From Oceanotoga teriensis (GTDB lineage: Bacteria > Thermotogota > Thermotogae > Petrotogales > Petrotogaceae): a stretch of DNA of 64,000 bases. The stretch is from positions 27,253 through 91,252 of the forward strand of contig NZ_QGGI01000012.1 of the NCBI RefSeq assembly GCF_003148465.1, in the 5' to 3' direction. Positions 18,208-27,581 of the stretch are shown piece after piece. Every line of letters begins with the position of its first letter. Position 1 is the first letter of the stretch. The notes under the pieces were generated by a model. It made no database searches, was not told the DNA's origin, and saw only the letters and a program-made list of their open reading frames with translations. The position numbers were made by a program, and so were the translations under genes.

Positions 18208-18908
18208 ATTATATAAGACATTTTAGGTTCAAAATCAAATTTTTTAATTCTTAAATCATTAAAATTATTAAAGTATTCATAAATTGCTTGAGATTCTCCT
18301 GGCCAAATGGGATTATTTATTTCATCAAACACAATTATTCCACCTTTAACAACTTTAGGGTATAAATATTCTAAAGCAATTTTTGTTGGTTCATATAGAT
18401 CGAAATCTAAGAATAACATTGAAATTGTAAGATGATTATTATTTTTAACATATTCTGGAATTGTTTTAATCGCATTACCTTTTATCAATTCGATTTTTGA
18501 AAAATTGTTTAAAAATCTATTTTCATCATATAGCTTTTCACAGTTTAAAAGATCTTGATAAACATCAAATTTTGGATTCATACCATTTAATCTTAAATTT
18601 TTATTTTTTTCATTAGAAATATCTTCATTTGAAATTGTTGGAAATCCTTCAAAGGTGTCAAAACCAATTATTTTTCTATAAAGTGCATAAGGTTCAAGTA
18701 TAGTAGATAATTTTGCCCATGCAAAAATACCGCCACCATGGTAAACTCCACATTCTACAATATTTCCTTTTACTTCTTTTATTTTTTTAAATAATTCATA
18801 TCTTACAAGAAATCTTGCCATTACTTGTCTTCTAACATATTTTTCAAAATTGTCGATATTTTTTTGAATTGAAGCACCGTTATTTAAAAAAAGTTCATCT
18901 ATTTGCAT
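18198..18908 (-). CDS. TylF/MycF-like SAM-dependent O-methyltransferase
   Basis: A 236-residue protein resembling the macrocin O-methyltransferase (TylF) family, which methylates sugar hydroxyls with SAM and a divalent metal. Recognisable are the SAM-binding stretch NIVECGVYHGGG (about 49-60), GFDTFEGFP, LFLDFDLYEPT with its acidic metal residues, GGIIVFDEI and the WPGE near the end. GGAGGAAAAAA precedes the ATG. No glycosyltransferase or sugar-biosynthesis gene is adjacent, so the substrate is unknown; cell-surface polysaccharide is possible. It is divergent from an ABC exporter, which may or may not be related. Confidence 0.8.
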   Translation of the reverse strand: MQIDELFLNNGASIQKNIDNFEKYVRRQVMARFLVRYELFKKIKEVKGNIVECGVYHGGGIFAWAKLSTILEPYALYRKIIGFDTFEGFPTISNEDISNEKNKNLRLNGMNPKFDVYQDLLNCEKLYDENRFLNNFSKIELIKGNAIKTIPEYVKNNNHLTISMLFLDFDLYEPTKIALEYLYPKVVKGGIIVFDEINNPIWPGESQAIYEYFNNFNDLRIKKFDFEPKMSYIIKE

Positions 18909-19053
18909 AATTTTTTCCTCCTAAACTTTTTATGCCAATAATATTATAAGATATTCCTGTAAATACCAAGATATCAGATTTCTTAAAATTCACTTAAACT
19001 TTTATGATAGAATTAAAATAATTATAACATTGATTTATAAGGGGGTATTTAAT

Positions 19054-19959
19054 ATGGAAGATATTTTAAAGATTGAAAATTTTAAAAAATATTATAAGGA
19101 TGTAAAAGCGGTTGATGGAATATCTTTGAGTATACAAAAAGGTAAAACTACTGCTATACTTGGCCCTAATGGCGCAGGTAAAACTACTACTGTTGAGACT
19201 TTAGAAGGCCTTAGAAAACCTACTATGGGGGATATATATTATTTTGGTGAAAAAGTTTTTGAGATAGACAGAAAAATAAAGGAAAGAATAGGAGTTCAAC
19301 TTCAAAGTACTACTTTTTTTGACAATTTAACGGTTGAAGAAATTATAAGAGCTTTTGGTGGATTATATAAAAAAAGTATAGAAACAAATATTTTACTCAA
19401 AGATTTAAATCTTGAAGAAAAAAGAAAAGCGAGAATGAAAAATTTATCTGGTGGACAAAAGCAAAGAGTAGCACTTGCTTGTGCTATAGTTAATGATCCT
19501 GATATTATATTTTTAGATGAACCTACTACTGGATTAGATCCACAGGCAAGAAGAAATTTATGGGAACAGATTGATGATTTTAAAAAAAGAGGGAAAACAG
19601 TAGTTCTTACAACGCATTATATGGAAGAAGCAGAATTTCTTGCAGATTATATATATGTTATAGATCATGGTAAGATAATTGCTGAAGGAACTGTAGATAA
19701 ACTTATAAAATCATTGAATATGAATTCATTAATAACTTTTGAAACTTTAGATTTTGATTCAAATATAGATTTATTTAATGGAGATTTAAAGAAAGTTGAT
19801 GATGTTTATCAATATGAAACTGATGATGTTGAAAAATCTCTCATAAAGATTTTTGAATATTCAAAAGAAAAAAATTTTAAAATTGATAATTTAAAGGTTA
19901 GAAAACCAAATCTTGAAGATGTTTTTTTAACATTAACTGGAAGGTCATTAAGAGATTAG
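19054..19959 (+). CDS. ABC-2 type exporter, ATP-binding subunit
   Basis: A 301-residue ATPase of the CcmA/DrrA kind that powers export by the two permeases encoded next to it. Motifs in order: Walker A GPNGAGKTT (about 36-44), Q-loop near QLQSTTFF, signature LSGGQKQR, Walker B IIFLDEPTTGLDP, and the switch histidine in LTTHYMEEAEFL. A C-terminal DrrA-type extension (about 220-301) follows. The start is ATG 19054 after AAGGGGGT; an upstream in-frame ATG at 19030 precedes that ribosome site. A weak promoter (TTCTTA, 17 bases, TATGAT) ends near 19008. The substrate cannot be read from the sequence. Confidence 0.93.
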   Translation: MEDILKIENFKKYYKDVKAVDGISLSIQKGKTTAILGPNGAGKTTTVETLEGLRKPTMGDIYYFGEKVFEIDRKIKERIGVQLQSTTFFDNLTVEEIIRAFGGLYKKSIETNILLKDLNLEEKRKARMKNLSGGQKQRVALACAIVNDPDIIFLDEPTTGLDPQARRNLWEQIDDFKKRGKTVVLTTHYMEEAEFLADYIYVIDHGKIIAEGTVDKLIKSLNMNSLITFETLDFDSNIDLFNGDLKKVDDVYQYETDDVEKSLIKIFEYSKEKNFKIDNLKVRKPNLEDVFLTLTGRSLRD

Positions 19960-19969
19960 GAGTGATTTT

Positions 19970-21100
19970 ATGAGATGGTTTAAACTTACATCAGCTATGA
20001 TAAAAGATAATTTTAGACAATTTGATAGTGTTTTTTGGACTATAATATTTCCATCAATATTTTTATTATTTTTTATTTCAATATTTGGAAATGTACAAAA
20101 TAATGAAGAAAATATAGAATTTAAAGTTGGAATTTATTATGAAAATCAAGATATTGGTATATTAAAAAATATTTTAAATAATGTATTTGAAGATGAAGAA
20201 TTTAAAAAAACATTTAAAATATCTAAATATGAAAATTTTGAAAAATCTTTAGAAGATCTGAAAGAATATAATATCGATATAATAGCATATTTCCCAGAAG
20301 ATATTAATAAAGTTAATTTTTTTAATTTGAATGATGATAAACCTATTATAAAAATATATAGAACTCAAAAAAGCTATTCTAAAATTACTTCAGAGGTTTT
20401 TTCAAGTGTATTAAATGAAATAAATTTAAGGTTCAATACTATGGGAAGAGAATTAAATATAGAAACAGATTATATTTATTTAAATACAAATGATGAAGGT
20501 TTTGTTTATGAAGATTTTATTTTTCCTGGTATATTAATGATGGCAATATTAACTGTTTCTATTTTTAATCTTCCATTGAATTTTGTGGATTATAAAAATA
20601 GAGGAATTATTAAAAGAGTTTTTGTTACACCTTTAAAAATGAGCCATTATTTTTATTCTTTTTTGATTTCAAATTTTAGTATTTTATTTTTAGCCATAAT
20701 ACTTCTTTATTTTGAGGCATCATTTTTAAATATATCAACTTTGATTTTTAATTATAAATTTATATTTTTCTTACTTTATTGTTGTATAACGGCACTTTCA
20801 TTTGGACTTATAATAGCATCATTTTTTAGACGTATAGGAACGGCATCTTCTGTTTCAAATATTGTTTATTTTATAACTATTTTTTTAAGTGGTTTGTATT
20901 TTCCTACAAAAGAAATAACTTCTTTCGTTAGATGGTATGTTTATATAAATCCAGCAACATATATGGTTGATGGACTTAGAAATATTCTTTCTGGAGATTC
21001 TATAGGTATTATTAATATAATTGTACCTGCTATTTGGTTTTTAATTGGATTAATTTTATTTTCATTTAATTTTAAAAGGGTGATGTCAGATGAAAAATAG
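19970..21100 (+). CDS. ABC-2 type exporter permease, first subunit
   Basis: A 376-residue membrane protein with one N-terminal span (about 20-42), a soluble extracytoplasmic region of about 130 residues, then five to six spans from about 185 to the end. This is the YhgE/DrrB-like ABC2_membrane_3 layout. The conserved stretch near FRRIGTASSVSNIVYF with LSGLYFP and INPATYMVDGLRNIL is typical of the family. It begins ten bases after the ATPase gene and overlaps the next permease by 11 bases, so a heterodimeric channel is likely. Drug, lipid or peptide export is possible. Confidence 0.9.
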   Translation: MRWFKLTSAMIKDNFRQFDSVFWTIIFPSIFLLFFISIFGNVQNNEENIEFKVGIYYENQDIGILKNILNNVFEDEEFKKTFKISKYENFEKSLEDLKEYNIDIIAYFPEDINKVNFFNLNDDKPIIKIYRTQKSYSKITSEVFSSVLNEINLRFNTMGRELNIETDYIYLNTNDEGFVYEDFIFPGILMMAILTVSIFNLPLNFVDYKNRGIIKRVFVTPLKMSHYFYSFLISNFSILFLAIILLYFEASFLNISTLIFNYKFIFFLLYCCITALSFGLIIASFFRRIGTASSVSNIVYFITIFLSGLYFPTKEITSFVRWYVYINPATYMVDGLRNILSGDSIGIINIIVPAIWFLIGLILFSFNFKRVMSDEK

Positions 21101-22151
21101 AACTATACATTTATTAAAAGTTTTTTGGATGGAAACCTTTAGAAATAAAATCAGTTTATTTTTTACTGTATTTTTCCCACTCCTTTTTATAATAATATTT
21201 GGAACTTTGTTTGGAGAAGGAGGGTCATTTGATAATGAAAAAGATCTTGCAAAAATTGGAGTTTTAAAAATTGAAGAAGATTTTAAAGAATATTTAAAAA
21301 ATTATGAGATTATTTTTTATAAAGATGTAGAAAAATTAAAAAAAGATGTTGAGAATGGTGAATTAAAGTATGGAATAGAAAATAAAGAAAATAGTTATTA
21401 TATATATTTAACAAATGATCTAACTAATTATCAAAATTTTCAAAATATAAAATCTGAAATTGATAATTCTTTGAAGAGATATAATTATCAAAATTTAAAA
21501 GATTTTTTTATCATTGAAGATGAAGTAGTTGCAGTAGGAAAGAAAAAAGTTACAGATCTTGGATTTATAATTACAGGGGCTTTGGCTATATCTATACTTT
21601 CTGGAGGAATGTTTTCAGTCATTACTATTTTTGGAAGATATAAAAAAGAAAATATTATAAAAAAATTTATGACTACCCCAGTTAAACCAATTGAATTTGT
21701 TTTTTCTTCGAGTTTTGTTCAAATAATTTTAAATTTTTTTGCAGTATTTTTAAATATATTATTCAGCATAATAATTTTCAATACAGGACTTGAATTTAAT
21801 TGGTTATTATTGATTATATCTATTTTTTGTGCATCAATAGCTATGATGGGATTTGGTATTTTATTATTATTGATATTTAAAAAAGTTGAAACTGCTCAAA
21901 ATGCTTCATCTATTCTTTATATGGTTATGACTTTTTTTGCTGGAGTATATTTCCCTTTAGAATTGATACCTTCTTCTATAAGATGGCTATCATATATAAT
22001 GCCAATAAAGTATTTGGCAGATACAATAAGATTTTCAGCATCTATTCAAGATATGTCTTTTACTTATTTTTGGATAATTAATATTACTTTTTTTATAATA
22101 GGTATTTTATTATTACAATTTGCATCAAATAAATATGTAACTGAAGAATAA
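21090..22151 (+). CDS. ABC-2 type exporter permease, second subunit
   Basis: A 353-residue paralogue of the preceding permease with the same architecture: N-terminal span (about 20-40), a shorter extracytoplasmic domain of about 110 residues, and a bundle of spans from about 160. It shares the family segments VETAQNASSILYMVMTFFAG and VYFPLELIP. Its start overlaps the upstream gene by 11 bases and lies just after an internal GGGTG, indicating coupled translation. The gene ends in a long bidirectional hairpin. Confidence 0.9.
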   Translation: MKNRTIHLLKVFWMETFRNKISLFFTVFFPLLFIIIFGTLFGEGGSFDNEKDLAKIGVLKIEEDFKEYLKNYEIIFYKDVEKLKKDVENGELKYGIENKENSYYIYLTNDLTNYQNFQNIKSEIDNSLKRYNYQNLKDFFIIEDEVVAVGKKKVTDLGFIITGALAISILSGGMFSVITIFGRYKKENIIKKFMTTPVKPIEFVFSSSFVQIILNFFAVFLNILFSIIIFNTGLEFNWLLLIISIFCASIAMMGFGILLLLIFKKVETAQNASSILYMVMTFFAGVYFPLELIPSSIRWLSYIMPIKYLADTIRFSASIQDMSFTYFWIINITFFIIGILLLQFASNKYVTEE

Positions 22152-22204
22152 AAAAAGATTTGACTAAAGATAGTGTATAGAACTATCATAGTCAAATCTT
22201 TTTT
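22151..22204. terminator. Long bidirectional hairpin between the exporter and dnaE
   Basis: A perfect 16-bp stem AAAAAAGATTTGACTA (22151-22166) with TAGTCAAATCTTTTTT (22189-22204) and an inner stem GATAGT/ACTATC. It serves the convergent exporter and dnaE transcripts; the dnaE stop codon at 22192 lies inside it. Confidence 0.88.
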
Positions 22205-24597
22205 ATTATTTTAGTAGGTATTTTATGATATATTTTCTTATCATATATAATGCCACTACTATCAAATATAAAATTTTTATAGGCATAACCTATTATATTG
22301 AAAGTTTTATTACTTAAATATTTTTTATGTAATTCATTAGATAAATTATTTAATTTATTTTGTGAAAGGGGAAGTCCTATGGTTTCAGTTTCATATATTA
22401 TTAAATCTTCAATAGTAGTTTTAATTTCTTTAGTATCTTCTGTTATGGTATTTCCAAAAACACTGCTTTCTATTTCTTTTAATTCTTCTAATTCTCCTCT
22501 TAATAGTTTAGTAGATTCTCTTAAGAACATTTTTCTATTAATGTTTATAAAATCAAGAGCTCCAGATCGAATAAGAATTTCTATTATATTTCTTGTTATT
22601 TTCTTTGATATACATATATTTATGAACTCTTCAAAATTTTTAATGTTATAGTTGGAAAAAAGTTCTTCTATATTTTTTCCAATACCTTTTATACAAGAAA
22701 TAGGAGGAAATATATATTCTTGTGAATAAAATCCTTTTGGATATTTTAGAGAAGGATTATATATTTTTGTGTTTAAAAAAGAACATTCATTTATTATATC
22801 AGTGTTTAATCCTCTTAATTTTATGTAATTAAATACAAATTTAGAAGGGTTTTTAAATTTTTCTTCAGCTATCCAATATGAAATATGAGCATAAGCTGAA
22901 GCATGTGATTTTGCAAAAGCATATTGTGCAAACATTTCAATTTTTGAAAATATTCTTATTGAATTTTCTTCACCTATCTTTTGGGAGGCATTTTTTATGA
23001 ATTTATTTTTAATTGGAGATAATTTATGTAAATCTTTTTTTGCAACTGCTTTTCTTAAAAGATCTGATTCATTTTTATCTAAACCACCTATTTTTTGTCC
23101 CAGTTTCATTATTTGTTCTTGATAAACAATTACACCATTAGTTTCAGGAAATATTTTTTTTAAGAAATCTGGTGAAGAATTGTCGAGATATTCATCAAGC
23201 ATTCCAGATTCTAAAGGGCCAGGTCTATTCATGGCTATTAATAATATTAAATCTTCGAATTTTTTTGGTTTAATCTTTAAAGAAACTTTTCTTCCAAGTT
23301 TAGATTCCAATTGGAAAATTCCCTTCGTTAAACCTTTAGAAATACCATCATAAATATAAGTGTTTTGAAGTTCATCAAAAGTTTCTTTAGCTTGTATCAT
23401 TTTTAAAAAGTTTAAAGTATCTAATGAAAGAATATCAAATTTTTCTATATTGAGTTTTTTCAAATCTTCCATTTGATATTCTATTATTGGAAATTCTTTA
23501 AAATCAATAGGCAAAATACCTCTTAAATCTTTATTAGAAATTATTATGCCTGCAGCATGAGTTGATTCAGCTGTTTCTAATCCTTCAAAATAATAAGCGA
23601 TTTTTAGAATTTCTTTTGTTTTTGAATCTGATTTTTTATATAATTCATAATTTTCGGAAGATCTTATGGGATTTTTTAAATAAGGAATATATTCAAAGTT
23701 ATCTTTTAATTTTTTTAAAACAGATTTAAATTTCATAGTTGAATATGTTCTTATTTGAGCAATTTTATATTTTCCATAATATTTTTCTAAAAGGGTTATT
23801 AAATAATTTCTTTGAGTTGAATCAATATCTATGTCTATATCTGGTAATTCTTTTCTAAAAATGTTTAAAAATCTTTCAAATAATAAATCATATTTTAAAG
23901 GATTAATTTTTGTTATTCCAAGTTTATATACTAAATAAGAGCTGACAGCAGATCCTCTTCCTGGTCCCACAGATATTTTATTGTTTTTAGCAATATCTAT
24001 TATTTTTTTCACATTTAATATGTAATTAGATACATTTAATTCTTTAATAACTTTTAATTCTTCTTTTAAAATTTTTATTTCATTTTCATCGAGATTATTT
24101 TTTGATAATTCTTTTTTCAAATCTTCAAAATTTCCAATATAAGGAATTCCAACGTTTATTTTTTCAATATTATAATTTATATCAATTTTAGAAATTTCTT
24201 TTAATTGGGAATAATTCTTCTTATAATCTTCTATAGAATAATTTTCTTTGTCATCAAAAAAATTTTTTAATTCATAACAAGGATAAATTATTTCTGGAAT
24301 TGAAAGGTTTATAGGTTCAAGATTTATAGAATAGACATTGTTATAGTCCCTTATTGCAAGAATTATATCTTTTTCATTTTTTAATAAATAATTTTTATCA
24401 TTTTTTTCATAAATTATTATAGGTCTAATATTATTAATTTTACATAGAAAAATAAACCCCATCCATGATTTTGGATGAGGTTCTTTTAATATAATAGTTT
24501 CTATTTTCATTTTTTTTGAAATTTGTATCAAATCTCTCATCTGTATATAGGATTTGCCTATAGTTAAAGATGTTTTCACAGGACCTAATACATTCAT
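22192..24597 (-). CDS. dnaE: Short DNA polymerase III alpha subunit, DnaE type
   Basis: An 801-residue C-family polymerase, much shorter than the 1100-1200 of standard DnaE. The polymerase core is intact: GPGRGS at 211-216, the palm aspartates in PDIDID at 252-257, FDILSLDTL, and the NRPGPL segment. The N-terminal PHP domain is reduced to about 200 residues and lacks the usual metal-binding HxH and later histidine clusters; the C-terminal OB region is also short. Thermotogota are known to carry PolC plus a short DnaE, so this is probably the secondary polymerase. Start ATG 24597 follows GGTGA in the end of rluD; 17 upstream codons are rejected because they lie inside rluD without a ribosome site. 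Confidence 0.92.
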   Translation of the reverse strand: MNVLGPVKTSLTIGKSYIQMRDLIQISKKMKIETIILKEPHPKSWMGFIFLCKINNIRPIIIYEKNDKNYLLKNEKDIILAIRDYNNVYSINLEPINLSIPEIIYPCYELKNFFDDKENYSIEDYKKNYSQLKEISKIDINYNIEKINVGIPYIGNFEDLKKELSKNNLDENEIKILKEELKVIKELNVSNYILNVKKIIDIAKNNKISVGPGRGSAVSSYLVYKLGITKINPLKYDLLFERFLNIFRKELPDIDIDIDSTQRNYLITLLEKYYGKYKIAQIRTYSTMKFKSVLKKLKDNFEYIPYLKNPIRSSENYELYKKSDSKTKEILKIAYYFEGLETAESTHAAGIIISNKDLRGILPIDFKEFPIIEYQMEDLKKLNIEKFDILSLDTLNFLKMIQAKETFDELQNTYIYDGISKGLTKGIFQLESKLGRKVSLKIKPKKFEDLILLIAMNRPGPLESGMLDEYLDNSSPDFLKKIFPETNGVIVYQEQIMKLGQKIGGLDKNESDLLRKAVAKKDLHKLSPIKNKFIKNASQKIGEENSIRIFSKIEMFAQYAFAKSHASAYAHISYWIAEEKFKNPSKFVFNYIKLRGLNTDIINECSFLNTKIYNPSLKYPKGFYSQEYIFPPISCIKGIGKNIEELFSNYNIKNFEEFINICISKKITRNIIEILIRSGALDFININRKMFLRESTKLLRGELEELKEIESSVFGNTITEDTKEIKTTIEDLIIYETETIGLPLSQNKLNNLSNELHKKYLSNKTFNIIGYAYKNFIFDSSGIIYDKKIYHKIPTKIIKKI

Positions 24598-24598
24598 A

Positions 24599-25534
24599 TT
24601 AATCACCATATTTATTATAGATATTTTTGATTGCATTTTTAAAGTCATCAGGAATAGGGGCTATAAACTCCATCCATTCATTTGTTCTTGGGTGAAATAA
24701 ATTCATTTTCACCGCATGAAGCATTTGTCTATTTATACATAATTCGTTTTCAAATTTTCCGATTTTTGAATAAGTACTATCGCCTAAAAGCGGAGATTTT
24801 AAATATTTAAAATGAACTCTAATCTGATGTGTTCTTCCTGTTTTTAAGTTTATCCATACTAAATTTAAATTGTTATTAAATTTTTTAATAATTTTATATT
24901 TAGTGATAGATTCTTTTCCGCCCTCTATTATAGCCATTTTATGTCTTTGTGTTGGATGACGTGAAATAGGTCTATTTATAATTCCTTGAGGTCTTTGAAT
25001 AGGGCCTTTAGTAAGTGCAATATAAAATTTTCTTATAGTTCTTTCTTGAAATTGTTTTGAAAGATTTTCTCTGGCCATATTGTTTTTTGCTACAATTATT
25101 AATCCGGAAGTATCTTTATCTAATCTATGAACTATGCCTGTTCTTAATTCATCACCAATATCTTCAAAATCATCTATATGACCTTTTAATGCATTTACCA
25201 AAGTTCCATTATATATTTTTCCTGCTGGATGAACTATCATATTGTATGGTTTATTTATTACTATTATATCATCATCTTCATATATAATATTTAAATTTAT
25301 ATTTTCTGGTAAGATCTCTGGTTTTTCTGGTTTTTCTGGTACTTCTATGTATATTAGGTCACCAGTTTTAATTTTATAATTAGGTTTTTTTATTTTTTTA
25401 TTCACTTTTATTGAACCATTTTTTATAGAATTTTGTATAAAATTTCTTGAAATCCAATCCGGAACTTTTTTAGAACAGAACTTATCTAATCTTTCATCTT
25501 TTTCATTTTCATCTACTAAAATTTTTTCTATCAT
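24599..25534 (-). CDS. RluD-family 23S rRNA pseudouridine synthase
   Basis: A 311-residue enzyme that isomerises uridines in large-subunit rRNA, most like RluD. It has an N-terminal S4 RNA-binding domain (about 13-75, ERLDKF onward), then the catalytic domain with the active aspartate in HRLDKDTSG near residue 136 and the C-terminal GRTHQIRVH motif. GGGGGA precedes the ATG. The gene overlaps the 3' end of lspA by 26 bases, the same lspA-rluD order as in many Firmicutes, and its stop codon is one base from the dnaE start. The exact uridine target is not determined here. Confidence 0.93.
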   Translation of the reverse strand: MIEKILVDENEKDERLDKFCSKKVPDWISRNFIQNSIKNGSIKVNKKIKKPNYKIKTGDLIYIEVPEKPEKPEILPENINLNIIYEDDDIIVINKPYNMIVHPAGKIYNGTLVNALKGHIDDFEDIGDELRTGIVHRLDKDTSGLIIVAKNNMARENLSKQFQERTIRKFYIALTKGPIQRPQGIINRPISRHPTQRHKMAIIEGGKESITKYKIIKKFNNNLNLVWINLKTGRTHQIRVHFKYLKSPLLGDSTYSKIGKFENELCINRQMLHAVKMNLFHPRTNEWMEFIAPIPDDFKNAIKNIYNKYGD

Positions 25535-25952
25535 TCTTGTTCCCCCATATCAAATATATTACAAGTAAAAAACCACCTATTGTTACAAAAGAGTCAGCTA
25601 TATTGAAGATTGAAAAATAAGGAACATAAAACATATCTACTACATAACCAAATCTGATTCTGTCTATTATATTTCCTATTGCACCGCCAATTATAAAGCA
25701 TAATGATAGATCTAAAATTTTAGATTTGCTTCTTAATTTATCTCTAAATATTAATAATATGGTTGCAATAAATGTTGAAAAAATACCATGAAAATAAGCT
25801 TTTTCTGATAGCATTCCAAAAGCTATACCGGTATTTTCAGCATATGTCAATTTGAAGATTCCTAAGGATATTGGATTTAATTTTAAAACACTCTCAGACC
25901 AGTACTTAGTTAACTGGTCTAAGAGTATTATTATAGGTATTGTCCAACTCAT
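25509..25952 (-). CDS. lspA: Lipoprotein signal peptidase (signal peptidase II)
   Basis: LspA is the membrane aspartyl protease that removes signal peptides from prolipoproteins after lipid attachment. The 147 residues contain four membrane spans and both catalytic aspartates, in GNIIDR and in FNIADS, plus the conserved AENTGIAFG. It starts one base after the cheR stop codon, with AAGGAAA in the end of cheR as a modest ribosome site. Its presence implies lipoproteins; Lgt is not in this window. Confidence 0.95.
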   Translation of the reverse strand: MSWTIPIIILLDQLTKYWSESVLKLNPISLGIFKLTYAENTGIAFGMLSEKAYFHGIFSTFIATILLIFRDKLRSKSKILDLSLCFIIGGAIGNIIDRIRFGYVVDMFYVPYFSIFNIADSFVTIGGFLLVIYLIWGNKNDRKNFSR

Positions 25953-25953
25953 T

Positions 25954-26769
25954 TTAATTTTCCTTTTGATAGAAGAAAGGCGCTATTGTTTTTAATCCTA
26001 TTTCTCTATAATTAAAAATTCTTTCTGTAGATCCAACGAATAAAACGCCTCCAGGTTTTAAAGCATCCGCAAATTTTTTATAAAGTGCTTCTTTTGCTGG
26101 ATTATCAAAATAAATAACAACATTTCTACAAATTATTAAATCATGATTTGTATCAAATTTGTCTGTTAATAAATTAATTCTTTTAAAATTTATAAGGGAT
26201 TTTAATTTTGGAGAAACTTGATATTTATTATTTTGAAGTTTTGTAAAATATTTTGTTTTTATCGAATTATCAACATTTACAAGGCTTCTTTCATCATATA
26301 TACCTTCTTGAGCTCTTTTTAAAACGAATTTATCTAAATCAGCCGCTATTACTTTTGAATTTCTTGACATATTAGATTCGTTCAATATTATTGATAAGGT
26401 ATAAGGTTCTTCACCAGTTGAACATCCTGCACTCCAAATTTTTAAAGAATTATTAGCTTCTTTGTATAATTTTGGAAGCAGATCTTTCTTTAGATAATCC
26501 CATTTTTCGGGATTTCTAAAAAATTCTGTAACATTGATGGTAAGTTTGTCCAAGAATTCATCCCATAATATATCTGAACTTTTCAAATCATTAAAATATT
26601 CGCTATAAGATTTATAATCATGTTTTCTCATGAGCATATCAATTCTTCTTCTCACTCTATGTTGTTTATAGCCGGTTAAATCCATTTCAAATCTTTTAAT
26701 AAGGTCCTTTAAAAATTTTTCATAATCATCATCATTATATGGTGAAGAATAAAGGATACTATCGCCCAT
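25954..26769 (-). CDS. cheR: Chemotaxis protein methyltransferase CheR
   Basis: CheR transfers methyl groups from SAM to glutamates of chemoreceptors, setting adaptation. The 271 residues have the N-terminal all-helical CheR_N domain (about 10-65, with the basic RRRIDMLMRKH) and the SAM-binding domain with SAGCSTGEEPYTL near 115, the aspartate of the SAM-binding loop in AADLD, and RNVVIYFDNP. A good GGAGGTG precedes the ATG. No cheA, cheB or receptor gene is nearby; a lone cheR in this position may still serve the main chemotaxis system. Confidence 0.94.
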   Translation of the reverse strand: MGDSILYSSPYNDDDYEKFLKDLIKRFEMDLTGYKQHRVRRRIDMLMRKHDYKSYSEYFNDLKSSDILWDEFLDKLTINVTEFFRNPEKWDYLKKDLLPKLYKEANNSLKIWSAGCSTGEEPYTLSIILNESNMSRNSKVIAADLDKFVLKRAQEGIYDERSLVNVDNSIKTKYFTKLQNNKYQVSPKLKSLINFKRINLLTDKFDTNHDLIICRNVVIYFDNPAKEALYKKFADALKPGGVLFVGSTERIFNYREIGLKTIAPFFYQKEN

Positions 26770-26782
26770 AAAAACACCTCCA

Positions 26783-27520
26783 TTATATTTGGATACTTAT
26801 TGAAATGCCTATCCCATCATTTGAATAACTTAAAAAAATATTTTTGTTTATTGGAAATCTTATTATAAAATTATCTTCATGTTTTTCGAAGTAAAATGAA
26901 TTAATATTTAAATTTCCTGTTTTTATATTATAATATATATTAAATTCTTTTTCCATTATAATTATCTCATTTAAATTGAAATTTTCAAAATTTAAATATA
27001 TATTTTTAAAAAATAAATAGGGTTTTATATCATGATTTTGAAAATTTAAAGATATACCAAATAAATCTTTGTTTTTTAATGTTAAAGCATATGCTGAGTC
27101 ATAAAAGTCATTGACTTTAAACCAAAAAGAAGTACTGAAATATTCTTTATTAAAATAAATACCAAAGTATAGATCTTTCATATTTAATATTATATAATCA
27201 TCTATTATCATATGAAAAGAGTCAAAAGAATTTTTGACATAAAAAATATCTTTTTTGTCATCTATAAATCTATAATGAATTTTAAATCCTGGTTGAGAAA
27301 AATCAAAATAATTAAAAATATCTATAAGATTGGATGTTTCAAATTCTCTTTCTTTTAATTTAAAATTATAGTTTAAAGATGTATCATATAGGTCTTCAAA
27401 TTCTATATCAAAATCCATTCTATTATTTAAATATTTTCCATAATCATTTGTTAGTTTAAAAGTACTTGTGAAAACAAAGGTATTTATAATAATAAAAATT
27501 AATATCATACATTTTTTCAT
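26783..27520 (-). CDS. Uncharacterised exported protein
   Basis: I do not recognise this 245-residue protein. It begins with a basic N-terminus and a hydrophobic segment (about 5-20) that looks like a Sec signal peptide. The mature part is rich in Asn, Phe, Tyr and Ile with alternating polar and hydrophobic residues, suggesting beta strands, and ends in a hydrophobic strand (GIGISISIQI). A small periplasmic or outer-sheath beta protein is possible, but this is inference. The start is ATG 27520 after GGGGGAT; a TTG four codons upstream overlaps that site. It lies between yebC and cheR, 13 bases from cheR, and follows the yebC terminator. Confidence 0.7.
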   Translation of the reverse strand: MKKCMILIFIIINTFVFTSTFKLTNDYGKYLNNRMDFDIEFEDLYDTSLNYNFKLKEREFETSNLIDIFNYFDFSQPGFKIHYRFIDDKKDIFYVKNSFDSFHMIIDDYIILNMKDLYFGIYFNKEYFSTSFWFKVNDFYDSAYALTLKNKDLFGISLNFQNHDIKPYLFFKNIYLNFENFNLNEIIIMEKEFNIYYNIKTGNLNINSFYFEKHEDNFIIRFPINKNIFLSYSNDGIGISISIQI

Positions 27521-27540
27521 AATATCCCCCAATATAAATT

Positions 27541-27566
27541 AAAATGGGGATCAGAGTCCCCATTTT
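27541..27566 (-). terminator. Terminator downstream of yebC
   Basis: Stem AAAATGGGGA/TCCCCATTTT with a six-base loop. On the minus strand it lies 15 bases after the yebC stop codon and just before the exported-protein gene. The T run is short, so read-through into the downstream genes is likely. Confidence 0.7.
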
Positions 27567-27581
27567 ATATAAAAGGTATTT

